DNA from: Datura wrightii
Taxonomy: Eukaryota > Streptophyta > Magnoliopsida > Solanales > Solanaceae
Assembly (NCBI GenBank): GCA_035772735.1
Contig: JASDFA010000016.1
Coordinates: 168,335,001 to 168,399,000 of the forward strand
Length of the DNA stretch: 64,000 nt
Direction of reading: 5' to 3'
This document shows, piece after piece, positions 10,994-19,958 of this stretch; the stretch's first letter is position 1; the number at the start of each line of letters is the position of its first letter. Both the position numbers and the translations under genes were made by a program. Under the pieces are notes generated by a model. The model was not told where the DNA came from, ran no database searches, and saw only the letters and a program-made list of their open reading frames with translations.

Positions 10994-11249
10994 AAAAAAT
11001 TTTCTTTCTTTTTGTAAAGTGTAAATAGACTTTTCTTTTCTTTTTCTTATTCTTGATTTACTAAAAAAATTTTTCGTTTTAGTTTTTGTTTTATTTGTAT
11101 TTAGAGTGAAACCTATAATTCTAACCAATTTTGTATAGTGAGATGAATCTCAGGTCAAACGGAGAAAAATATGCATGGAATCGCGAAGGAAAAGTCAAGG
11201 TATGAAAAATTAATAAAAAGTGGCAACCAGTGAGCTGAGGCGATAGCTC

Positions 11250-11386
11250 CATGTCACGGAGGTGGACCTCCACGTTACCTCCATGACACGTTGAGGTATA
11301 ATCCGGAAATTTTAAAAATTTCCAGAACAGTCTCGCAATGGCTCCATGTCACGGAGGCAGTGCACCGCGATGCACTCCGTGACACG
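11250..11386 (+). promoter_or_regulatory. Internal copies of the dyad module upstream of ORF2 (N)
   Basis: Two copies of the LTR-type dyad lie at 11250-11290 (41 bp) and 11345-11386 (42 bp), with arms CATGTCACGGAG and CTCCRTGACACG. They precede a GC-rich stretch and the candidate intron before ORF2, and suggest an internal promoter for ORF2. I see no TATAAATA 32 nt downstream as in the LTR. Confidence 0.55.
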
Positions 11387-11588
11387 TTGCCTTGTATATC
11401 GCGACGGGTCACACCGGGTCGCCGGGTGACCCGCGCGATTTCCTTACTTTTTAACCCCGAAAACCCTCCCTTTTCCCTCATTTTCTAAGCTCTCCGCGAC
11501 CAAACACCCCAAAACCCATTCCCCATCAACGTGACACGGAGTAAGGCAAGAAATTCAACAAGTTTTCTTCGATTCTTCAAAAGTCAAG

Positions 11589-12279
11589 GTATGTTTTCCG
11601 ATTTCCTCTCAAATTCTTGTCGATTTTCTTCGATATTGAGCATGGGAGGTGAGCTAAATTGCCCTAAGTAGAAATTAAGCATGAATTCGAGTTAATTGTG
11701 GTTGATGAATGTTCGGAATGTCGTTATGATTGCTTGAACTTGTCGATTGCATAAATTAATCGAATTTGCTTGATAATATCAATTTTAGGGATTATATGTT
11801 GAATTTGGAGTTGAAAATGTATTGAACTTATGAATTTCATGCCGGGATGGATGTGTTGAATGAGATGAGTCGATGTACGAATTGTTAGGATGTTAACAGA
11901 ACGAGGGATTCTCGGGTGAAGGGAATGTTGAAATTTGTAAGAATTTGGTTAGTTGGATAGGGTCGTGTAGATAAATTTTGGTTGTCATTTTTGTTTCATT
12001 GTTTTTCTGTGATAAGTGTGACGGGTAAAATGTTAGCGATGGTAGTGATTGTGATTAGCTGTACGAAGTCTGAGTAGTACGCAGAAGATATACCGTCAAA
12101 TTTTTCAAACGCACTAAGCATGATTGTATAGTTGATTATTGTGTGTAAATAAAGATAATCTTGTCGTATTGTTGTAACTGTAGCTAAGGACTAAGTGTGG
12201 GGTAACCTAGCTTAACCCGACCTTAGCCGAAGTTAATATCCGTTAGCTTAACATTGATCTTGTCTACTTGGGTTGACAG
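11589..12279 (+). other. Candidate intron in the ORF2 leader of N
   Basis: Donor CAAG/GTATGT at 11588-11594 and acceptor TTGACAG/G ending at 12279, five bases before the ORF2 ATG, enclose 691 T-rich nt. Element C has the same donor, the same acceptor and a 705-nt interval. Intronic status is inferred from sequence only. Confidence 0.6.
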
Positions 12280-12284
12280 GTAAA

Positions 12285-13505
12285 ATGGCAAGCAGGCAAG
12301 AAAAAGGGAAAGGCGCATCAACTTCGGGCGCCGGAAGGAAGAGAATCAGACTGGGCACAGCAGTCCCAGCAGCACCAGCAGTTCCACACGGCCAACGCCG
12401 CCAATACGGAATGAGATAGGTGACTGATGAGGGGAAAAAGTGGTACGCAAAGCACAAAGAAAACAAATATTTCCCCGAGGAGCATATAGCATGGGAACCA
12501 TTGGCACAGGAGTTCCCTAGGATGGTCCACCTGATTGAGGCAGCTGGGCTCAATTTCATATTTGAGGAGCCCAAGGAATGTAATTTGCACCTGGTTCGGG
12601 AGTTCTATGCCAATTGGAACCCGACTATCAGAAGCCACACCATCAAGATCAGAGGGCAAATAGTCACTTTGGAGCCCCACCACCTCAATGCCATCATAGG
12701 GGCGCGGGACACAGACGCCCGTGTACTCCGACAGCTGAACATTACCCCACCATATGCGGACATCAGACGCACATTGTGTGGGACCCGATCGACAGCTAGA
12801 TGGAGCAGACACAAAGAGAGGGGCTACCACCAGACTCTACCATATTCACAAATGAATAGGGAAGCCCGAATCTGGCTGAAGATAGTCTGCTCATGCCTAA
12901 TCCCGGGGGTACATATGACAGATGTAACTCGGGATCGTGTATGCCTGGTGTACGCCCTGATGAAAGGGCTGGAGATCAACGTGGGGACGGTAATTATCTT
13001 CGCCATGAAGAGAGCCCGGTTGCACCAGGGGCATAGGTATGGCTTTGGTGGACTAATCACCACCTTCCTCAGGGGCCTAGATGTCGAGGAGGAGGCCCTT
13101 GACTATATCCCGCAGATGGAGCGGCGGGCCTTAGATGTTACTAAAACTAAGGCTCCCGACACCACCCACGGGCCAGTGCTTACACTTGGCGAGCGACATG
13201 CTCGTGACGACTAGTATATGGCTCGGATGTATGGGATGCAGATGCTCCAGCTGAGGATAAGAGGGAGGCCGGCGACAGAGGAGGAGCTATGGCAGCTCGA
13301 GCTAGACTACCCTTTCGGCGAAAATGCCAGGGCTCTATGCCGAGTGGGGCCAGCATTTGTAGAGCCCAAAGATGATGATGTCCCCACGGACGAGGAGACA
13401 CGTCGGGAGGACTCCGATGTGGAGTCCGATGATGACGACGGAGGCGACTCGGACATGGGAGATGAAGCAGCAGCACCCGACGAAGAAGTGGAATACTTTG
13501 ACTGA
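12285..13505 (+). pseudogene. Element N ORF2, plant transposon-protein-like, two premature stops
   Basis: 407 codons from ATG 12285 (MASRQEKGKGASTSG) to TGA 13505. The N-terminus is basic with a GRKRIR patch that could be a nuclear signal. The middle (VTDEGKKWYAKHKENKYFPEEH ... LVREFYANWNPTIRSHTIKIRG ... TRDRVCLVYALMKGLEINVG) resembles the 'putative plant transposon protein' family annotated in many plant genomes (recognised from memory, not searched). The C-terminus is very acidic (runs of D/E). In-frame stops at 12417 (TGG to TAG) and 13212 (CAG to TAG) are transitions relative to element C. It is not an RT, integrase or envelope frame that I recognise. Confidence 0.75.
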
Positions 13506-15268
13506 TCAGGGAGTTCCACCACCCGATTTTGTGCTATTTTAATTTTTGTGAACACTGGGGACAGTGTTCGTACTAAGTGTGGGGTGGGAGTAGTTAGGTG
13601 CTGGGCTGGCTGTTTTGTATGTATGCTCTATTCTGTTGTCGTGTATGTGAAAATTTGTTTGTCCCTGTGAGTTGTGAATTGTTAAGTTGTTTTGTATTTG
13701 TAAATTTATGTGAAATTGATGTGTGTTGCTGAATGTTGCTAGCTGATTCTGATTCTGTACATATTTTTGTTATCGAAATGATCGATTTTTTTTCAACATT
13801 TTTTTAATTCTTGGGTTTCTCGGCGTTTGTTTTCGGTTCTTTTATCGAGAATAGTCCCATTGAACTGAAGTCATAGAAGTGACCGTTCCCTATGATGGAT
13901 GGATGACGACCTTCTTAAGGGAAATGTAGTCGTTAGGAGTACATTTTTTTCAATTATTTTTCAGTTTTTTTTTGGTGGGTTGCATCCCAAAACCTGTAGT
14001 TACTCTATGGTTGCAAAATTCTGGTTGCGTGTTGTACATGATATTTAAAATGCAAAGGTGATTCGTATGAAAGCATGCAACTTTGTAAATATGTTGAGAA
14101 ACCTAGGCCATAGAGTTCGATTCAGTGTGATTGAGGCTTAATGTTTGAATTCTTGTAATTAACGGATTGAAGAGTCTGTGAATACATCTTGAATTGAGCA
14201 TGTGCAAAGAGTGTGAAGTGAGGTGTTGATATTCCATGCTATTGTGAAGTGTCTAGAACTTGCCTGGTGTGTGTACAAAATGAAATGAAGGAGGTGTATT
14301 GTAGGAAAGGATGTAGGCATTTCTTTGTTTTAATCGAGAGTTTCTATTTTTCCTTGTCGTACACACGTTCATTGTATACCCTAGTCAGCCCGTTGAGCCT
14401 TTAGCCTACTATTTTTTCTTTTGTCATAAAGTGTAAACCGAGCTTAATTCCTTCTTTTCATTAGCCGTAAAGTCTATACAACACTCTTAAGCGCTTAAGA
14501 AGAGAAAATCATTTTCCCAAAGTGTCGAAGAGTGAGAATGGTGAAAAGAAAAAGAAAAGCAGAGTGAGGGGAGAAAAGAAAAGGTTGAAGGTGCACTTGC
14601 TATAAATAAATGATAATGAAGGTGCATGAATAATCTTTGTTGTTGTGTCAAGTGTGCTTAATACAATGGGTCATACTAAAGAAAAGAATCAAGAATAGGA
14701 TGATGGAAAAAAAAAAGAAACAATGTCCATAAGTTGATGGGATGTGTTGAAAAGGCGCTTAAGGATGCTAGTGGCTATTATTGGCTAATCCAATATTTAC
14801 TAGTTCCGTAGCTTCCATTACAACCCGTTAAAGTCCTACGTGATCTTACATCGCACTTCTTTATATTAGTGGAGTAATACACTAAGGGCAAGCTTATGGG
14901 TCATGACATGATGCACGTGAATTCTTTTGGGAGAGAGAGCGAAATTGTGTTTACATGCCCCTGCTTGAATGTTTGTGAGTCATATGAGCAAAAAGGGGAA
15001 AATTCTCTTGTGTTGTGAGGGCACATGCTTGATGAAAGATTAATTTTCGTGTCGGATATCTTGATCAGCTGATTTGCATGAGTTTGCCAATATCGAGAGT
15101 CGATTCTTAAAGTCTAGGAGGTCTTAATGTATTGAAGGTCATTGCATTGATAAGACCATGCATGTTTTCTTGATGATTTGCTGTATTGAATAATCGGTAT
15201 GACCGTAGCCTAAATTGTTGAACCAAAGTAGCGAGGTTGGGATGTAAATTACATGAAGTGTAGGATTG
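13506..15268 (+). other. 3' noncoding module of element N
   Basis: About 1.8 kb without a convincing frame. Parts align with the same region of D, including GATGGATGGATGACGACC (13898-13915 region), the AAGCATGCAA stretch near 14073 and the GGGCAAGCTTATGGGTCAT stretch near 14886. An A/G-rich tract lies at 14540-14590. In C about 1 kb of this region is deleted. Confidence 0.7.
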
Positions 15269-15306
15269 TTGTTCGAGGACGAACAAGGATTTAAGTGTGG
15301 GGTAAG
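15269..15306 (+). other. Palindrome and polypurine tract before the N 3' LTR
   Basis: TTGTTCG-AGGA-CGAACAA (15269-15286) forms a perfect 7-bp stem. It is followed by AAGTGTGGGGTAAG, the purine-rich primer for plus-strand synthesis, directly before the LTR TG at 15307. Confidence 0.75.
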
Positions 15307-16728
15307 TGATCTTGGGCAAATTTATATGCCCAAGTGATACTCAAAAGTACTATTTTCGCCTTGTTTATCTATCAATGTGTATACATTCTCATGTAATTGG
15401 TAATAAAACGTGAATCTATACTAACCAACATGATTAGCATTGTTTTGCAGGTAAAATGTGATTTTGGGAAGCTTAAATGCATGTTGGATGATATCGGGGT
15501 TGGACTTGGATACGAGCAAGGAAAAAGGCATTGGACAACACGAAATAAAGGGGCTCCCCGATGGAGCCGTGTCACGCTGCCATCGCGGAGGCCTTCTGCC
15601 TGGACAGGGAAATTACGCCCAAATTCCAGAGAGGGTCCGCGTTCGTAGCGTGGCACGGTGGCTTGGCTCCACGTTGCACGCCGTGCCACGTTGAGCTTTA
15701 ATTCCTGGACCCCCAATTTCAGTGAGGGTCCGCATCCGTAGCCTGTCACGGAGGCAGTGCTCCGCGATGCACTCCGTGACACGTTGCTCGTTATTCCGGG
15801 AAAAATTCCTAGCAGTATAAATAGAACACTTAGGTTCATTTTTCATTATTGTGACTTGGTGGAGCAAGGACGTGGGTTACAGGCAGTTGAGGGACGAAAA
15901 TATCAGGGTTTTTTTCTCTCTTTCTTTCTTCTTTAATTCAATTGCTTGTATGATTAACACTCATTTTAAGATGTTTAATCCACAAATGAGTGCCTAATTC
16001 CTCTCCTTGCTGAGGTTATGAACAATTGTGATGAAATTTGATCATTGATTCTTTGGTTTTTCATCTTTTCTTCCATGTTGTTCTATTAATTCTTGTTTTT
16101 ACTGCATTAATGTGTGGCCTACGTTAATGTACATCTAAAAAGTCCGGTTTCACTCGAGAGAGCAAGAAATTGAAAAGCTGTGAATTAATAGGATATGTTC
16201 TTTACTTGGTTTGGGAAAATTGAGTCTTGATTTGCTTTCAGGATAGAAATATACCTGAAAGTCGTATTAGTCAAATTAGGAACCGGGTTTGTATGGCTGG
16301 AACATGAATTGCATTTAATCACAGAAATGTAGGTGGATGGTTCATGATTCTTAAGTGAGGTTAAATACGAGAGTTTTAATCTCTTGGCAATAGTTCTTGG
16401 CTAGCAACTGGAGGAAAAGATCAACCAAATTATGATGATAATTAATTTCATTACATGTTCGTTTAACCTCAGTATGCTCTCATTCATAGTTCAGATTCAA
16501 AGTAGATAATTGTTTTTAGCTTTAGTATAAAAATTATAAAACAAACTATCAAACTTTTGGTTACACTGTTGTCTGCATTTTTAGAAGTAAAATATAGTAC
16601 ACTTGAGCAAATTGCACTTCATCCAAGTCTCTGTGGGATCGATACTTGGCTTACTAAAGCCACACTTACTACTTGTTCGACCATGTGCACTTGCGTGTCA
16701 TTTTATATACCCACAAAACACCCAAACA
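15307..16728 (+). repeat. Element N 3' LTR
   Basis: 1422 bp, TGATCTTGGGCA to CACCCAAACA, followed by ATAAG. It has the same two dyad modules (15649-15690 and 15742-15783, the latter with a G-to-C change in its left arm) and TATAAATA at 15816-15823. Differences from the 5' LTR are mostly transitions and indicate an old insertion. Confidence 0.95.
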
Positions 16729-16736
16729 ATAAGAAA

Positions 16737-16810
16737 GCACTCTTAGTTCAGTTCGGTAGAACATGGGTCTCCAAAACCCAATGTCGTAGGTTCAAATCCT
16801 ACAGAGCGTG
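16737..16810 (+). tRNA. trnW-CCA: trnW-CCA, plastid-derived
   Basis: 74 nt with anticodon loop TCTCCAAAA and T arm GGTTCAAATCC. Compared with the usual plastid sequence (from memory), position 3 and two other CpG sites appear changed to A (GCACTC, AACATG, ACCCAAT), so the acceptor and anticodon stems are weakened. Probably a decayed tRNA copy. Confidence 0.93.
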
Positions 16811-16947
16811 ATTTTTTTCTTCTTAGATCGAATTATAACAAAATAGATTGATTCAGTAACTTTCAAAACAATCGGAATTTGACCTCCTGTGCTTGTGAAT
16901 TAAAGAAAGGAGGAGGTCAATCAAAAAGAGATGTTAATGTTAATGAA

Positions 16948-17112
<165 letters not shown>

Positions 17113-17243
17113 TTAATCCGAATTGACATGAATCTCGATGACAATGAACAAGAATTGACAATTGTTAACGTAAGAAAATATAGAATACACGCAATCCCAC
17201 AAAAGGATTTCTTTTTATGAATTGTTCATTTTAAATATTTAGT

Positions 17244-17339
17244 TTAAACAAGTCATATCTTGCTCAAACCAATAAATAGAGCTGAGGTTATAGTTAAAGC
17301 CGCTAATAGAAAACTGAAATAACTAGTTATAGTAAGCAT
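17244..17339 (-). pseudogene. petL: petL (cytochrome b6f subunit VI), premature stop near the end
   Basis: ATG 17339 opens MLTITSYFSFLLAALTITSA, the single helix of PetL. The 96-nt span equals the normal 31 codons plus stop. Codon 29 is TGA where plastids have CGA, a C-to-T change, so only the last three residues are lost. Confidence 0.9.
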
Positions 17340-18494
17340 GGAGGGGCTAAATTTAATGAAATATGTTCTTTTTATACATATGTTTAAAAAACACTTACCT
17401 AAGTTTCAAATTTTGCAAAATAAAATAGGAGGGTAGACAAAAATCTCAATTTCAATTGAAAGAATAGGTTGAATGAAAAGTTTTTGATTCATTTATCATT
17501 ATAGGAAGACAGCACTAACAAAGATAAAGTGCCAGACATATAAAAGAAATTGATTCATCATCTATAACATCTATCCATCCCGCAATTCCAATCAACCGGT
17601 AACTCTTGGGTAAACTATTAAACTAATAAGAGCTGTATCATCTAACTTCATTCAAAAATGAAACTTTAATTTTTATAGAATAAAAATATAAATGATTTTC
17701 GAATTTGATCATTTCTTAGATTCTGTTGAATTGTATCGAATCCGTTTTTGATTTTAAAGAGAACAGTTACCTTATAAAACTTTTTCTTTTTACTTTAATT
17801 TAAGTTTAACTCACTAGATTCAGTAATATATTAGTTCACATAAAATCTTGAATGATGGAGAAGAAGAAAAAGTTATCACACAATCGCTTGAAAAAATCTT
17901 TTTTTTTGTCCAACTAGATTCTAAAACTAGTAATTTCTATTAGGTTCCCCATTTTATCTTTCCATACTGCCCCATCCTTGTAGCTAGATCAAGAAAGAAC
18001 CTTTGGATCGAGATCCACAACAATGCATCACAACTATGGATTCCAATTATTCTATTTTTTCTTTCATCGAATATGATGTACTACTCTTATTTCTTACTCG
18101 ACCATTAACTTCTTCTTCGAAAAAAGGATTCCAACAACAAAATGGCTTCCACAACTACGAAAAGAGAATTTCTATATCTCGCATCTACTTAAATTGTGGG
18201 AATATAAGAATCTCTTTCGTTGAATTGAAAGAATTTTCTATTGAATGGAAGATGATTTTACATCAACAAGTAAAGGAAAAAAGAAATTATTTAGTACTTA
18301 CTTTTGATACTAATTCAAATTATGTTGCTGTGTCAGAAGAAGGATAGCTATACTGATTCGGTATACTCTAAAGACGCCCTCGGTACAATATTGATGATCT
18401 CACAAAGATGAAATTTCAGTGAATTGTCATTTACTGATCTCATCTTTTACGGAATCGATCTTCTTTGACTGTACAAGAATATGTGGAGCTCAGC
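17340..18494. other. petL-psbE plastid spacer
   Basis: Long AT-rich spacer. It contains an open stretch at 18003-18347 with no family resemblance that I see. The psbE promoter region would be near the right end. Confidence 0.75.
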
Positions 18495-18746
18495 ATGTTT
18501 GGAAGCATAGGAGAACGTTCGTTTGCTGATATTATTACCAGTATTCGATACTGGGTCATTCATAGCATTACTATACCTTCCCTATTCATTGTGGGTTGGT
18601 TATTTGTCAGCACCGGTTTAGCTTATGATGTGTTTGGAAGCCCTCGGCCAAACGAGTATTTTATAGAGAGCCGACAAGGAATTCCATTAATAACTGACCG
18701 TTTGGATCCTTTGGAACAACTCGATGAATTTAGTAGATCGTTTTAG
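18495..18746 (+). CDS. psbE: psbE (cytochrome b559 alpha) plastid-derived copy, frame intact
   Basis: 83 codons plus stop from ATG 18495 (MFGSIGERSFADIITSIRYW ... LDEFSRSF). The upstream in-frame extension to 18465 is not part of the family. The heme-ligand His of RYWVIHS is kept. Replacements such as S2F and T5I are C-to-T changes. psbE-psbF-psbL-psbJ keep the plastid operon order, with 9 nt between psbE and psbF. Confidence 0.92.
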   Translation: MFGSIGERSFADIITSIRYWVIHSITIPSLFIVGWLFVSTGLAYDVFGSPRPNEYFIESRQGIPLITDRLDPLEQLDEFSRSF

Positions 18747-18755
18747 GATACCCTA

Positions 18756-18875
18756 ATGACTATAGATCGAACCTATCCAATTTTTACAGTACGATGGTTA
18801 GCTGTTCACGGCCTAGCTATACCTACCGTATTTTTTTTGGGATCAATATCAGCAATGCAGTTCATCCAACGATAA
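18756..18875 (+). CDS. psbF: psbF (cytochrome b559 beta) plastid-derived copy, intact
   Basis: 39 codons, MTIDRTYPIFTVRWLAVHGL ... FIQR, the normal length. The heme-ligand His in LAVHG is present. Second gene of the psbEFLJ cluster. Confidence 0.93.
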   Translation: MTIDRTYPIFTVRWLAVHGLAIPTVFFLGSISAMQFIQR

Positions 18876-18897
18876 ACTTAATCTAAATTATAGATCT

Positions 18898-19014
18898 ACG
18901 ACACAATCAAACCCGAATGAACAAAATGTTGAATTGAATCATACCAGTCTCTACTGGGGGTTATTACTCATTTTTGTACTTGCTGTTTTATTTTCCAATT
19001 ATTTCTTCAATTAA
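18898..19014 (+). CDS. psbL: psbL plastid-derived copy with unedited ACG start
   Basis: 38 codons plus TAA. The first codon is ACG, followed by TQSNPNEQNVELN and the helix ending LFSNYFFN. In Solanaceae plastids this ACG is edited to AUG in the RNA (established). In the nucleus it is not a usable start. One replacement, NHT for NRT, is visible. Too short and start-less for ordinary gene finding. Confidence 0.92.
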   Translation, partial: TTQSNPNEQNVELNHTSLYWGLLLIFVLAVLFSNYFFN

Positions 19015-19137
19015 GAAAATGAAAGAGAATAAATAAAATTCTCTTAGCTCATTCGAAAGGATCTCATAATTTAATTATCCATGACTATTATGTCTCTAGC
19101 ATGACCACTTGATGAAATCTGGAGGGAGGTGGGGTAA

Positions 19138-19260
19138 ATGGCCGATACTACTGGAAGGATTCCTCTTTGGATAATAGGTACTGTAGCCGGTATTCTTGTA
19201 CTTGGTTTAATAGGTATTTTCTCTTATGGTTCATATTCCAGATTGGGTTCATCCCTTTAG
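19138..19260 (+). CDS. psbJ: psbJ plastid-derived copy, intact
   Basis: 40 codons, MADTTGRIPLWIIGTVAGIL ... SRLGSSL, the normal length, with one membrane helix. Last plastid gene before the insertion ends. Confidence 0.93.
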   Translation: MADTTGRIPLWIIGTVAGILVLGLIGIFSYGSYSRLGSSL

Positions 19261-19318
19261 TAATCGAATGAATTGAGTTGTCAACATGAAAGCGTTGAGT
19301 TTTATTTAAGCGGTTTTT

Positions 19319-19750
19319 CTTACCCTACATACTCGGTACATTCCACGTACTGAACGTATAATGATACAGGGCCCGACACTCAATCTCAGCCCCGCTCATA
19401 GCCAATCTTCAGAGTTAGCATCCTATGCTTTTTGGTGAGTCCTCATCTCCCGAGGACTATGCTTATTTAGATTTCACTATGTATTTCCAGTTTTTAGCTT
19501 GTTCAAGTTAGTTGGGGTCTTGTCCCATCAACTCATTATGTTTGGAGGCTTTTCAGACAAAAGGATGTATTCAGCTTCAGATTGTGTATTCTGATGGTAT
19601 ATTTATTTTAGACTTCTGCTACGAGTATCATGTTGATTCTTCAGTCTTATCGGTTGAGTTAGATGTACGTTCATGTCATGGGTTGACTTGGAGTCTCTCG
19701 GGGCTCCTTGTCCTCTGTCTCAATCCAGGCCTCCGTTCTAGGTCGTGATA
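19319..19750 (+). repeat. A1 5' LTR remnant (3' end only)
   Basis: Matches the last ~445 bp of the A2 5' LTR (about 26600-27046), with the shared ATACTCGGTACATTCC and GGGTTGACTTGG stretches, and ends GGTCGTGATA. The upstream part is missing and replaced by NUPT sequence. Confidence 0.88.
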
Positions 19751-19754
19751 AACT

Positions 19755-19765
19755 TGGTATCAGAG
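19755..19765 (+). other. A1 primer binding site (initiator tRNA-Met)
   Basis: TGGTATCAGAG, complementary to the initiator tRNA-Met 3' end, lies four bases after the LTR end. The next bases have drifted. Confidence 0.8.
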
Positions 19766-19958
19766 AAATAGGTTTGAAGTTTCCTAGAGTTTTGAAAGCC
19801 GCGTTAAGTAGAGTCTTTTTCATAGGTGTGAAGTGCGCCACACTTATGACGAAGAGTCTATGAAACATTTAGGAAATATTCCCTTCTTTTATGATCTATG
19901 TCATGTGATGAAATGTCTACCTATCCTTCTAATTCATGCTATTCGCGATTGTAGAAAT

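Larger units (their letters stand above)
6988..16728 (+). mobile_element. Element N: non-autonomous Athila-like LTR retrotransposon inserted in the NUPT
   Basis: 9741 bp bounded by TG...CA LTRs of 1418 and 1422 bp and flanked by ATAAG repeats. In order it holds a tRNA-Asp primer site, a gag-protease frame, a short stem-loop, an internal noncoding block with dyad modules, a candidate intron, ORF2, a ~1.8 kb 3' noncoding part and a purine tract. No reverse transcriptase, RNase H or integrase motif is present in any frame. The gag-protease type and the primer site point to the Athila/Tat branch of Ty3/gypsy (family knowledge). Movement would need proteins from another element. Confidence 0.93.

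Noticed and set aside
13180..13555. Ser-rich antisense frames opposite the acidic end of ORF2
   Set aside because: Complement of GAC/GAG-rich codons gives low-complexity Ser/Val runs; shadow frames.
18003..18347. 114-codon open frame in the petL-psbE spacer
   Set aside because: Lies in plastid spacer, AT-rich, no domain or conserved start; likely chance.
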